Shown piece after piece: positions 18,535 through 29,456 of a stretch of 64,000 nucleotides of DNA. The translations under genes and the position numbers were made by a program. Positions within the stretch are counted from its first letter, which is position 1, and every line of letters starts with the position of its first letter. Source of the stretch: Lederbergia galactosidilytica (GTDB taxonomy: Bacteria > Bacillota > Bacilli > Bacillales > Bacillaceae_C); NCBI RefSeq assembly GCF_017873565.1, contig NZ_JAGGKH010000007.1, positions 1 to 64,000 of the forward strand, given 5' to 3'. The notes under the pieces are model-generated. The model saw nothing but the letters and a program-made list of their open reading frames with translations, was not told where the DNA came from and ran no database searches.

Positions 18535-18628
18535 CTATATTCACGGTACCACCCTGATGAGTCAAGAAAAGTGCAGGCGCCTTGGTCTAACAGCTAAAAG
18601 TACGTCATCGTGGCGCAACGTCGATGAA

Positions 18629-18643
18629 CTCACATCCAGTGAG
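18629..18643. repeat. ACAGGATGT-type palindrome inside the alaS leader
   Basis: CTCAC-ATCCA-GTGAG, that is CTCAC/GTGAG arms around TGGAT on the minus strand. It is almost identical to the palindrome in the dead IS at 36214-36228. The surrounding bases (GGCGCC at 18575, GGGGCTAGGCCC near 18650-18661) resemble repeats found between genes in other Bacillaceae, from memory. Confidence 0.55.
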
Positions 18644-18893
18644 CTTCTCGGGGCTAGGCCCTTGAGCTAAATTCAAACAATACCCCACCTTCTATCTTCC
18701 TACCTTTTCCAGTAACTCTCTCAGTGCTTTAACGCAGCAAACGGCAGTGATTAGCTGCTCTCAGGATTGGCGTGCTGTTAACGATATGGATGGAATTTCT
18801 TTCAGCCTTGGAAATTCCTCTCTTTTATCCGACCTTTACTTTAACAACTAGATCCTTCATCAAGTTCCATTTATTAACTTAATCTATATTCGC

Positions 18894-18922
18894 ATTATAG
18901 AAAGAGAGTGATGATTTGTCAA
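18894..18922 (-). promoter_or_regulatory. Sigma-A promoter of alaS
   Basis: TTGACA (18917-18922) and TATAAT (18894-18899) with exactly 17 bp between them, both perfect consensus. The -35 box abuts the yrrI stop codon. Confidence 0.9.
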
Positions 18923-18923
18923 T

Positions 18924-19994
18924 CTATGACTGCCTAGTTTTTATCAAATAATCCCTGGAATGAATGACCGCAATTTTTATAACAGCTAAAATAGGGACAG
19001 ATAAAATCATGCCCACCACTCCAAATACCTCTCCTCCGACAACCAACGCTGCCATTATAAATAGAGGATGCATATGCAAGGATTTTCCGACAATAAATGG
19101 GGATAAAACATTCCCTTCTAAAAATTGAATAATAAGCATCACAATTGTTGTAATAATTGCTAACTTAGGAGACGACAACAAAGCGATTGCAATTGTCGGA
19201 ATTAAGCCAATGATTGAACCAAAATAGGGAATAATATTCGTCACACCAATAAATAGTCCGAGCATTATCGGGTATTTCACCCCTAAAATAACTAAGGCGA
19301 CAGTAGACAAAACTGCAACTAGAACACAAACTAGTATTTGGCCACGAATATAACCACCCAATGATTCATTCACTGCTTCAAGAAACTTTTGGCCATTTCC
19401 ACGCCATTTTTTGGGCGCTATGTACCATGTGGCCCTTTTTAATAAAGAAAAATCCTTTAACATATAAAAAGAAATAAACGGAATAACTGCAATGATCACA
19501 AGATGGTCGATTAATTTAACAAGGGAATTAATACTTTTTTCAATCCATCGATTGAACCAACTTTCTAAGTCATCAATCTTTTCATCTATTTGATCTTGAA
19601 TTCCGTCTGGGAAATGAGATGTTGATACTTCTAGATGGTGAATCCAATCACGGTATTGACCGATAAAGATTGGAAGCTGATCCGAGAAATCCCTCAGCTG
19701 ACGAATGAATAAGGGAATTCCAACATATAGCCCATAACCTATTCCTGCAAAAAAGACGAAATAAATTATAGTAATAGCAAAAGTTCTATTCATTCCAAAC
19801 TTCTCGAGACGAATAATAAGGGGATGCAAAAGATAAGCGATAAAACCACTTAATAAAAAAGGCATCACTCCAATTATTATCGCTCTTAAAATGGGGATCC
19901 AAACAGGTTTGATCAGTAAGAAGCAATAAAGAGTTAAAAAAATGAGTAAGACAACACTTAACTTTAATATCAATTGGAGATGACGCTCTTTCAA
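18924..19994 (-). CDS. yrrI: AI-2E family membrane transporter (YrrI)
   Basis: A 356-residue integral membrane protein of the AI-2E/PerM family. It has paired hydrophobic helices at the N-terminus (near 8-55), a helix at 63-90, a soluble amphipathic segment near 95-150, and a C-terminal block of four to five helices with the conserved LGVTNIIPYFGSIIG-like motif near 250-265. Members export small molecules or act as Na+/H+ antiporters; the substrate here is unknown. It lies directly upstream of alaS in the same direction, as in B. subtilis. Confidence 0.9.
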   Translation of the reverse strand: MKERHLQLILKLSVVLLIFLTLYCFLLIKPVWIPILRAIIIGVMPFLLSGFIAYLLHPLIIRLEKFGMNRTFAITIIYFVFFAGIGYGLYVGIPLFIRQLRDFSDQLPIFIGQYRDWIHHLEVSTSHFPDGIQDQIDEKIDDLESWFNRWIEKSINSLVKLIDHLVIIAVIPFISFYMLKDFSLLKRATWYIAPKKWRGNGQKFLEAVNESLGGYIRGQILVCVLVAVLSTVALVILGVKYPIMLGLFIGVTNIIPYFGSIIGLIPTIAIALLSSPKLAIITTIVMLIIQFLEGNVLSPFIVGKSLHMHPLFIMAALVVGGEVFGVVGMILSVPILAVIKIAVIHSRDYLIKTRQS

Positions 19995-20200
19995 GGTTTT
20001 CCCTCCTCGCGCTTAGTTTTTCTTGCGAACGGGAAATTTATGTAATGATCATTAAAAAAGTACAAGCCCCTTGTTTAGCAGTGTACTAATTTAAGCCTTT
20101 TAGTGAGAAGAAGGACGAATCGATATATCTTTACGATAGGAAGCTGTGCTATATAAGATTTACACTAAAGTCTAAAATAAGCCCAAGGAAAACTTTCTTT

Positions 20201-20230
20201 AAAAAAAGAAGCCTCCACTGGAGACTTCTT
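20201..20230 (-). terminator. Terminator after the zinc-ribbon gene
   Basis: On the minus strand AAGAAGTCTCC pairs with GGAGGCTTCTT (one mismatch), followed by TTTTT. It starts five bases beyond the stop codon at 20235. Confidence 0.85.
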
Positions 20231-20234
20231 CATA

Positions 20235-20420
20235 TTAACTAAGCTTGCGGAGTTGCTCATCAAACAAATCATCCAATGAACTTAAACTTCCATCCTCTTC
20301 TACTTGATGAGTGTGGATAGTTTCTTTTCCAATGGATAATTCAATAAAGCAATTCCAACAATAATATTGATTGACGCCGATCTTACCGAGATCCTTACTT
20401 TGGCAATTCGGACATTTCAT
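20235..20420 (-). CDS. Small zinc-ribbon protein, function unknown
   Basis: A 61-residue protein. It starts MKCPNCQSKDLG and continues YYCWNCFIEL, so two CxxC pairs near residues 3/6 and 21/24 should bind one zinc. The acidic tail ends SSLDDLFDEQLRKLS. I chose the third of three adjacent ATGs because GAGGTGG is eight bases upstream of it. The gene overlaps the end of yrrD by 26 bases and is followed by a terminator, so it is the last gene of the yrrB-recD2-yrrD unit. B. subtilis has small genes at this place too. No function is known to me. Confidence 0.8.
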   Translation of the reverse strand: MKCPNCQSKDLGKIGVNQYYCWNCFIELSIGKETIHTHQVEEDGSLSSLDDLFDEQLRKLS

Positions 20421-20910
20421 CATCATGACCACCTCGTAACTTATTAACTGACATTACGAGTGTCTCTTCTCTAATCTGGGGGGGAAGTGGAGTCCGAATT
20501 ATTCGTTTTCCTTTTGTGATATCAGAAAAGAAACCATCTGTCAGCTCATACCCTACGATGGTGCCCATTTCCTCTAGAAAATATACATCATCTAATAAAC
20601 CTAATGTTTCTCCTTCTGGAGAAATGGTTTTGATTTTTGCTAGAGGCTGATCATGAGTCATAGTATAGGTCCGTTCATCTTTACAATATGGAATGAGCTT
20701 CTCACCGGCACGAAGAGTAATCCCGTTTTCCTCCCAAGATGTTACTTCTTCCATTGGCAAAATAAACTTCTTTCCCATTAATCCTTTTTTCTGTAATAAT
20801 AAATGGGTAACACGTCCATTTGATTCAATACAAATATCACAAACAGAGCCGAACAACTCTCCTTGCTCGTTGTATATAGGTGTGTCTTTCAAGAGAGAAA
20901 AGGTCCGCAA
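20395..20910 (-). CDS. yrrD: YrrD, PRC-barrel domain protein
   Basis: A 171-residue cytoplasmic protein with two PRC-barrel-like repeats: LRTFSLLKDTPIYNEQGELFG with its HLLLQKKG partner in the N-terminal half, and KIKTISPEGETLGLLDDVYF in the second half. PRC barrels often bind RNA or proteins; the role of YrrD is unknown. The TTG at 20910 is chosen because AAAGGAG lies upstream at eight bases and the encoded start matches B. subtilis YrrD (RTFSLLK). It follows recD2 by 25 bases. Confidence 0.85.
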   Translation of the reverse strand: MRTFSLLKDTPIYNEQGELFGSVCDICIESNGRVTHLLLQKKGLMGKKFILPMEEVTSWEENGITLRAGEKLIPYCKDERTYTMTHDQPLAKIKTISPEGETLGLLDDVYFLEEMGTIVGYELTDGFFSDITKGKRIIRTPLPPQIREETLVMSVNKLRGGHDDEMSELPK

Positions 20911-20935
20911 AGAATCTACTCCTTTCCGAACATCT

Positions 20936-23341
20936 TTAGTTTCTCTCCGGCTCCATAAAATCATAAGGCGTAACATTTTCCATTCCAATCATTGGATCAA
21001 TTATCATCCACGTCTCTTCAGATAATTCTTCGACATGGCTAGAGTCCTTTTCATCTTGAGGAAGGAGTGTGGTTAGCTTTTCATAGAGAGAAGTTTTTCT
21101 TTGTTGATCATCTTCCCTTTGCACCCCAATTTGGAAAGCTTGTTCTTCGCCACATAGAACTAAAGACTTTTTACTTCTGGTGAGTCCCGTGTATAATAAA
21201 TTCCTTCTTAACATGCGATAATAACTACGCACAACAGGCATAATGACGATGGGAAATTCACTACCTTGGGATTTATGGATAGAACAACAATAAGCAAGAG
21301 TAATTTGGTTTAAATCTGATCTTGTATACGTAACTTCTGTGCCTTCAAAAGAAGCAATGATCATATCTTGTTTTTCAGTATTTTCTTTTGCAGTTAGAAT
21401 AGAGATTATTTCGCCAATATCGCCATTAAAGACATTTTTTTCAGGCTGATTTACAAGCTGTAAAATCTTATCCCCGATTCGATACTTCGTATCCCCAAAT
21501 GTCAGTTCTTTTCTTTTTTGATCATCATTGGGGTTAAATATTTCTTGTAAGATTTGATTCATCGCATCAATTCCAGCTGGTCCACGATACATAGGTGCTA
21601 AAACCTGTACATCCATTGCTGTATATCCCTTTTTCTTCGCACTTAAGACAATTCGTTTAATCACATCTCCCATTTGGTTTGTATGACACTTAATAAACGA
21701 ACGATCTTTTTGTGGCTGTAATAGATCTGTCGGGATTTCACCATTTTTCACCTGATGCGCAAGTTCAATGATGGATGATCCTTCCTTTTGCCGATAAATA
21801 TCCGTTAATTGCACGACTGGAACAGCATGAGATTGTAGTAAATCCTTTAATACTTGCCCTGGTCCCACCGAGGGTAATTGATCTTCGTCCCCAACTAATA
21901 TTACCTGAATTTGCGAGGGAAGAGCTTTAAATAATTGATGGGCTAGCCATGTATCAACCATTGACATTTCATCCACAATAATTAGCTTTCCTTCTAGTTC
22001 TCGCTCGCCATCTGAATCCAAATTTTCCTGTGCTGTCATTCCGAGAAGCCGATGAATGGTCATAGCAGGTAATTCTGTTGATTCTGACATTCTTTTAGCA
22101 GCACGACCAGTTGGAGCCGTTAGTAAAATAGGAAAAGGCTCATCTTGTTTGTATGCTTTAGGATCAAGCGAACAACCATGTAATTCAGCATAAAGTTCTA
22201 CAATTCCTTTAATAACTGTTGTTTTTCCCGTTCCCGGTCCACCTGTTAAAATCATCATTGGGCTAGTTAGAGCCGTTTGGATTGCTTCTTTCTGTGATGG
22301 TGCATACTGAACATTTAGCCGCTCCTCCAATTTACCTAACGCTAATAGAAATTCTGATTCTGGAAATTGATCGGCATATTCTGTCTGTTCCATCACCCTT
22401 TGAAGATTCGTCACAATCCCTTTTTCGGCAAAATAAAGAGAAGGTAAATAGATTCTCTTCTTTTCCCCAATAATTTTCCCTTCTTCTTCAAGGCTGATAA
22501 TCGCTTGCGCAATATTATCATAAGGAATTTCTATATTTTGGCTATCTTCCAATAGCTCTTTTACATTTTCCAATAATTCTTCAGCATCAAGATAAACATG
22601 CCCATTTTTTAAACAATCCTGCTCAAGCAAATAAAGGCAACCCGCCTTAATCCGATCAGGATGGTTTCCCGTAATCCCCAGTTGTGAGCCTAATTCATCT
22701 GCACGCCCGAAACCAATCCCTTCAACATCTTCAATTAATTGATAAGGATTTCTTTCCAAAATAGTTAACGTTTCTTCCTTATAGACTTGATAAATCTTCA
22801 TTGAGATTTGTGGTCCAAAACCGTATTGATTTAAACTTACCATGATTCTCTCGAGTCCCTGGTGTTCCAATAAAGTTTCATACAAATCCTTTGCCGTCTC
22901 TGGTCCCAATTTCGGAATAGAGTCAAGTAACGATGGTTGTTCGAGAATTCGACTAATCGCATTGTCTCCCAGCACATCAACAATTCTTTCAGCGGTCTTT
23001 TTTCCAACCCCTTTAAATAGTTCACTGGATAAGTAAGCAACAACTCCCTGCTTTGTTTGTGGCATTACTTTTTTAAAATGAGTAGCACTAAATTGAAGAC
23101 CAAATTTAGGATGGTCCTTCATTTCCCCATAGAAAACATATGATTCCTCATCCTGTAATTTTGGAAAATGACCAACGATCACGGCTTCTCTATCTTTTAT
23201 TTCCAAATTGGTCTTCTCAATCCTTATTCTGACCACAGAATAGAAATTTTGCTCATTATAAAAAATAGTCACAAGGTGTCGCCCTTGTATAAATTTTTCC
23301 TGCTCAGAAAAAAGGTCAAGGGAATCCTGCCGTACATCCAT
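20936..23341 (-). CDS. recD2: ATP-dependent 5'-3' DNA helicase RecD2 (YrrC)
   Basis: SF1B helicase that acts without RecBC and limits over-recombination and mismatch-repair defects in Bacillus. The 801-residue protein has the RecD2-specific N-terminal extension with helix-hairpin-helix repeats (FKGVGKKTAERIV near 109-121; DVEGIGFGRADELG near 205-218). The Walker A motif GGPGTGKTT (367-375), the DEMSM Walker B, GDEDQLPSVGPG and the C-terminal TLAYCCSIHKSQGSEFP motif follow. The ATG follows AAGGAGAG. It lies 19 bases after yrrB in one operon. Confidence 0.96.
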   Translation of the reverse strand: MDVRQDSLDLFSEQEKFIQGRHLVTIFYNEQNFYSVVRIRIEKTNLEIKDREAVIVGHFPKLQDEESYVFYGEMKDHPKFGLQFSATHFKKVMPQTKQGVVAYLSSELFKGVGKKTAERIVDVLGDNAISRILEQPSLLDSIPKLGPETAKDLYETLLEHQGLERIMVSLNQYGFGPQISMKIYQVYKEETLTILERNPYQLIEDVEGIGFGRADELGSQLGITGNHPDRIKAGCLYLLEQDCLKNGHVYLDAEELLENVKELLEDSQNIEIPYDNIAQAIISLEEEGKIIGEKKRIYLPSLYFAEKGIVTNLQRVMEQTEYADQFPESEFLLALGKLEERLNVQYAPSQKEAIQTALTSPMMILTGGPGTGKTTVIKGIVELYAELHGCSLDPKAYKQDEPFPILLTAPTGRAAKRMSESTELPAMTIHRLLGMTAQENLDSDGERELEGKLIIVDEMSMVDTWLAHQLFKALPSQIQVILVGDEDQLPSVGPGQVLKDLLQSHAVPVVQLTDIYRQKEGSSIIELAHQVKNGEIPTDLLQPQKDRSFIKCHTNQMGDVIKRIVLSAKKKGYTAMDVQVLAPMYRGPAGIDAMNQILQEIFNPNDDQKRKELTFGDTKYRIGDKILQLVNQPEKNVFNGDIGEIISILTAKENTEKQDMIIASFEGTEVTYTRSDLNQITLAYCCSIHKSQGSEFPIVIMPVVRSYYRMLRRNLLYTGLTRSKKSLVLCGEEQAFQIGVQREDDQQRKTSLYEKLTTLLPQDEKDSSHVEELSEETWMIIDPMIGMENVTPYDFMEPERN

Positions 23342-23360
23342 ATTTCTCTCTCCTTACAGC

Positions 23361-24029
23361 CTATTTCTTGCTTTCCTTTAATTCCACAACAGCTTTCCTT
23401 GCATTTAAAGCTAATAAATGATCTGGTTGAATGGCGATAGCTTTATCTAATAAAGAAAGAATATATTCCGGCTCAGCTCCTGTAACCGCATGAGCTATTG
23501 CCAAGTTATAATAACCATCCGTGTGTTTCGGATCTTTTTCTATAACGAATTGTAATTGTTGAATCGCTTCCTGATATGATTCAGATTGCGCTAGTGCTAG
23601 TCCATATTGAAATCTTGCTTCTACATCTTCTTCATCTAACTCGATACTTCTTTGTAAATAAGGTAGTGAGAGAGAAAATTTCCCCATCGAAATAAAACAC
23701 ATACCAAGCATGTAATACAAATCATTGGTATCTAACCCATTTGCAAGTGCCTTTTCAAACATACCTACAGCTAGGTCATATCTTTCTTGATTAAAATAAA
23801 AATTTCCATAGCTATAAAAAGTAGCAGCAGCTTGGTCATCAAGTTCAATCGCCTTTTTTAAAAATGATTCAGCCCGCGCCGTTTCTCCAATGGAGATTAA
23901 GACATTAGCAAAATTCACATAGCCTACGGGATCTTTTGGATTCTCTTCAATCACTTCAGTAAACAATTGTACAGCTTTTTCAATATTTCCGTCCTGTAAT
24001 AAATCAATAGCTTGTTTATTTTTATCCAT
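23361..24029 (-). CDS. yrrB: TPR-repeat protein YrrB
   Basis: A 222-residue cytoplasmic protein made almost entirely of tetratricopeptide repeats (at least five or six 34-residue units, for example AIDLLQDGNIEKAVQLFTEV, AESFLKKAIELDDQAAATF, AVGMFEKALANGLDTNDLYY). Such proteins are scaffolds. In B. subtilis YrrB is the gene before recD2 and its crystal structure is a TPR fold; its partner is unknown. Here it is the first gene of the yrrB-recD2-yrrD unit and is isolated from mnmA by a terminator. Confidence 0.9.
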   Translation of the reverse strand: MDKNKQAIDLLQDGNIEKAVQLFTEVIEENPKDPVGYVNFANVLISIGETARAESFLKKAIELDDQAAATFYSYGNFYFNQERYDLAVGMFEKALANGLDTNDLYYMLGMCFISMGKFSLSLPYLQRSIELDEEDVEARFQYGLALAQSESYQEAIQQLQFVIEKDPKHTDGYYNLAIAHAVTGAEPEYILSLLDKAIAIQPDHLLALNARKAVVELKESKK

Positions 24030-24135
24030 ACTTCACACTCCGAACAATTTTCTATTGAAATTATAGCATAAAATCTATCAGCGATGCTTTTCTATCCAGC
24101 TTGTTAACAAGTTGTAATAGTTGATTTTCACGTCA

Positions 24136-24166
24136 AAAATGCCAGTCTTAATCGACTGACATTTTT
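24136..24166 (-). terminator. Terminator after mnmA
   Basis: AAAAATGCCAGTC (24136-24148) pairs with GACTGACATTTTT (24154-24166), one mismatch. On the minus strand the T-run follows the stem. It is 14 bp past the mnmA stop. Confidence 0.85.
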
Positions 24167-24180
24167 AATGGAACGTATAT

Positions 24181-26459
<2,279 letters not shown>

Positions 26460-26565
26460 CTATTCCATTTCAGGTATCTTTTTTAGTACATGAGAATCAA
26501 TATCTCAATTAATAGCTCTTATTCCACTGAAAGTTCAAACTTTCACCACTGTTTTTTCAATAATC

Positions 26566-26985
26566 TTAAATATAAAACATATAAGGTGTTTCAGTTCCAT
26601 CTTCTTCATAATTAGCCAAGTCCTCAATCGTTGTGTTATCTAACACATCTTTCACTGCATCTCGGACTTTCATCCATAAATTCCGTTTGGCTGGTTCTTC
26701 TTCTTCGATACCTTCAACAGGACTAATCGGTCCTTCTAAAACTCGAATGATATCTCCCGCTGTAATCTTTGCCGGTTCATTCGCTAAGACATAACCACCA
26801 TAGGCGCCACGGACACTTTTCACTAAGCCCGCATTTCTTAATGGACCTGCAAGTTGCTCTAAATAATGTTCAGATAGATTATGTGTTTTCGCAATGGACT
26901 TTAGCGAAATTGGACCCTCTCCATATTTTTTTCCTAATTCAATCATAATAGTTAATCCATATCTTCCTTTAGTTGATATTTTCAT
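26566..26985 (-). CDS. cymR: Rrf2-family repressor of cysteine metabolism CymR
   Basis: A 139-residue DNA-binding protein with an N-terminal winged helix (MKISTKGRYGLTIMIELG and SEHYLEQLAGPLRNAGLVKSVRGAYGGY). It lacks the three-Cys cluster of the iron-sulfur members IscR and NsrR, as expected for CymR, which works with CysK to repress cysteine synthesis genes. Its ATG overlaps the stop codon of the YczE-like gene as ATGA, so the two are translationally coupled. It precedes iscS and mnmA as in B. subtilis. Confidence 0.93.
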   Translation of the reverse strand: MKISTKGRYGLTIMIELGKKYGEGPISLKSIAKTHNLSEHYLEQLAGPLRNAGLVKSVRGAYGGYVLANEPAKITAGDIIRVLEGPISPVEGIEEEEPAKRNLWMKVRDAVKDVLDNTTIEDLANYEEDGTETPYMFYI

Positions 26986-27641
26986 AACTCAGCACTCCGT
27001 TCTACTTTTTGATTTAATTTATCATTTATCTTTAAAAATTTACTTGCTAGCAACTGGCATTGAGGTAAAGCAAAACCAATAAACGTTCCGACAGTTAAAC
27101 TAAAGATAATCGTTCCATAAAAAACAGGCCCTCCTAAAATCCAGCCAAAAGCAAGAACAATTACTTCCATGAGGCGCCTTACTGTCGCAATTTTCCAGCC
27201 GGTTTTTTCTTGTAATGCTAGCATAAAACTATCCCGAGGCCCAGCACCCATTTCAGCCGATAAATATATTCCCATTCCATATGCATTAATCATCATCCCT
27301 ATAAAAAACATAATGAATTTTTCAGTCATATGACTTGGTTCGATCAGAAAAGGAATTTGCATATACATATCAATAAATAATCCGACAAGTATCATATTCA
27401 AATAGGCTCCATATTTGGGCCATCTTTTCATTAATAAGGACGAGCTTCCTAACACAATAAATCCAATAAGAATAGACCATGTACCAATTGATAAACCAAA
27501 TTGATAATATAGCCCTACATGTAAAACATCCCATGGAGACACTCCAAAATTGGATACAATCATGAGGACAATCCCAAAAGACATAATAAGAAGTCCGATC
27601 ACAAATAGGAGGAATCGTTTATAAAGCAACACATTTTTCAT
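26982..27641 (-). CDS. YczE/YyaS-type integral membrane protein
   Basis: A 219-residue membrane protein with five to six hydrophobic helices. Diagnostic family sequences are NFGVSPWDVLHVGL near residues 30-43, GMGIYLSAEMGAGPRDSFML near 122-141 and the RRLMEVIVLAFGW segment. The family (YczE/YyaS/YitT-like) is of unknown function; a B. subtilis member affects surfactin and other lipopeptide synthesis. It is the first gene in front of cymR and shares ATGA with it, an unusual partner for this regulator, which suggests co-expression with sulfur genes (inference). Confidence 0.85.
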   Translation of the reverse strand: MKNVLLYKRFLLFVIGLLIMSFGIVLMIVSNFGVSPWDVLHVGLYYQFGLSIGTWSILIGFIVLGSSSLLMKRWPKYGAYLNMILVGLFIDMYMQIPFLIEPSHMTEKFIMFFIGMMINAYGMGIYLSAEMGAGPRDSFMLALQEKTGWKIATVRRLMEVIVLAFGWILGGPVFYGTIIFSLTVGTFIGFALPQCQLLASKFLKINDKLNQKVERSAEL

Positions 27642-28110
27642 CTCATCAGACTCCTTCGCATTTCACTATTATAGCATATCCATCATATTGAATGCATATA
27701 TCTGACCATTTTGATATGATAATAAGTAAAGCGCTAGCGCTCGTGGAGCGATATACGAACTTGGATCAGTAGGGAGAGCGCCTAAGAACAGGCCTTCTTG
27801 TAACACCGATCGACTCGCTCCTATGAATCTCTTGTCGATAGCTTCTGAAATTGGACAACAAAGCTGCCTATTAGAGTTTATCCTTGGAATGGGATTTATT
27901 AGTTTCCTAGGTAAGAATAGAAGCAACTGTGTCGTTCAGTAACGTGCAACTTTAAAAAGTAGATGAGGGGGAACGGCTTAACCTACGACCTCTTGTCAGT
28001 AGACTAAAACAACACTACCTTCTTTCCCCTTATGTGTTGCAATATCTTGCCAATGGCAACTAAAACTAGAGTCAATCATTGGAAAAATTATATTTTATCT
28101 AAAGAAAGAA
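27642..28110. other. Gene-free divergent region between the YczE-like gene and rarA
   Basis: About 470 bp without a credible gene. The part 27735-27930 is richer in GC and has short inverted repeats, beginning with AGCGCTAGCGCT (27731-27742), a perfect palindrome. It resembles the interspersed repeat material elsewhere in the window. Promoters for the two divergent genes must lie here; none was recognised with confidence. Confidence 0.5.
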
Positions 28111-28127
28111 GAGTTGGAGAGATATTT

Positions 28128-29396
28128 GTGAAGAAACAACCTTTGGCATTTAGAATGCGCCCGAAAACCATTGATGAGGTAATGGGACAACAGCATTTAG
28201 TAGGAGAAAACAAAATTATAGCAAGAATGGTCAAGGCAAAGCAACTATCATCCATGATTTTATACGGCCCACCTGGGATTGGAAAAACATCAATTGCAAG
28301 TGCCATTGCTGGCAGTACGCAATACGCATTTCGTACTTTAAATGCCGTGACAAATAATAAAAAAGATATGGAAGTTGTTGCCGCTGAAGGGAAAATGAGT
28401 GGAAAAGTCATCCTTTTACTTGATGAGGTCCATCGATTAGACAAAGGAAAACAAGATTTCTTACTTCCATATTTAGAAAATGGGACGATTATTTTAATCG
28501 GTGCTACAACAAGTAATCCTTACCATGCAATTAATCCCGCTATTAGAAGCCGCTGTCAAATTTTCGAGTTATTTCCATTGAATGAAGAGGAAATTAAACA
28601 GACTTTAGAGCGAGCATTAAATGATGCAGAAAGAGGGCTTGGTAAGTATTCTATTTCCATCGAGGAACAAGCTTTAGATCATTTTGTCGCAGCTAGTAAT
28701 GGAGACGCTAGAAGTGCATTAAATGCTTTGGAACTGGCCGTTTTATCAACAGACCCTGACAAAGATGGACAGATCCATATTACCATGACCGTAGCAGAAG
28801 AATGTTTACAGAAGAAAAGCCTTGCCCATGACAAAGATGGAGATGCCCATTATGATGTTTTAAGTGGTTTTCAAAAATCGATTAGGGGCAGTGATGTAAA
28901 TGCGGCTCTTCATTATTTAGGTCGACTGATTGAAGCTGGAGACTTACCAAGTATTGTAAGAAGGCTTTTAGTCATTGCTTATGAAGACATTGGTCTTGCT
29001 AATCCACAAGCAGGCTCTCGAACTCTTGTCGCTATCCAAACAGCTGAAAAAATCGGCTTCCCTGAAGCGCGGATTCCGTTAGCCAATGCTGTGATTGAAT
29101 TATGTCTATCGCCAAAATCCAATTCAGCTATAACAGCTATTGATAAGGCACTCAGTGATATCAGAGCAGGACAAAGCGGAGAAGTACCACTTCATTTAAA
29201 AGACGCTCACTATAAGGGAGCAAAAGAACTTGGGAGAGGAATAGATTATAAATATCCCCATGACTATGAAATCGGTTGGGTGAAACAACAATATCTTCCT
29301 GACAAACTAAAAAATAAACAATATTATGTACCGAAAAAAACTGGGAAATTCGAGCAAGCATTAGCAACGGTTTATGAGAATTTAAGGAAAAAGTAA
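28128..29396 (+). CDS. rarA: Replication-associated recombination protein A (RarA/MgsA)
   Basis: AAA+ clamp-loader-like ATPase acting at stalled replication forks. The 422-residue product has the Walker A motif GPPGIGKTS (47-54), Walker B LLDEVHR (97-103), arginine-finger region SRC, and the C-terminal tetramerisation domain with LPLHLKDAHYKGAKELGRG. The GTG at 28128 is chosen because GTTGGAGAG stands seven bases upstream and the product then matches the length and N-terminus of B. subtilis RarA; earlier in-frame codons lack a ribosome site and family similarity. Confidence 0.94.
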   Translation: MKKQPLAFRMRPKTIDEVMGQQHLVGENKIIARMVKAKQLSSMILYGPPGIGKTSIASAIAGSTQYAFRTLNAVTNNKKDMEVVAAEGKMSGKVILLLDEVHRLDKGKQDFLLPYLENGTIILIGATTSNPYHAINPAIRSRCQIFELFPLNEEEIKQTLERALNDAERGLGKYSISIEEQALDHFVAASNGDARSALNALELAVLSTDPDKDGQIHITMTVAEECLQKKSLAHDKDGDAHYDVLSGFQKSIRGSDVNAALHYLGRLIEAGDLPSIVRRLLVIAYEDIGLANPQAGSRTLVAIQTAEKIGFPEARIPLANAVIELCLSPKSNSAITAIDKALSDIRAGQSGEVPLHLKDAHYKGAKELGRGIDYKYPHDYEIGWVKQQYLPDKLKNKQYYVPKKTGKFEQALATVYENLRKK

Positions 29397-29406
29397 TCGT
29401 AAATTG

Positions 29407-29441
29407 AATATGGCACAAACCAAACTGGTTTGTGCCATATT
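29407..29441. terminator. Bidirectional terminator after rarA
   Basis: A perfect 16-bp stem, AATATGGCACAAACCA (29407-29422) with its exact complement (29426-29441), lies between the convergent rarA and AraC-type regulator genes and is followed by TTTT. Confidence 0.9.
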
Positions 29442-29456
29442 TTTGATATGTGTGGA

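Larger units (their letters stand above)
18502..18887 (-). promoter_or_regulatory. T-box leader of alaS
   Basis: The leader begins about 18887. Its stem I/III region carries AGAGAGG, GGCTGAAAG and then GCACGCC before AATCCTGAG; GCA and GCC are both alanine codons and are the candidate specifier. The T-box proper, TGGTACCGTG, is at 18542-18551 and is followed by the terminator. The distance between the stem I part and the T-box is longer than usual. That part contains a GC-rich repeat (about 18565-18665) and, next to it, a degenerate second copy of the T-box sequence. Uncharged tRNA-Ala is expected to promote antitermination. Confidence 0.9.

Noticed and set aside
27669-27926. Open frame on the minus strand upstream of the YczE-like gene
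   Set aside because: No ribosome site and no family resemblance; the DNA looks like interspersed repeat sequence.
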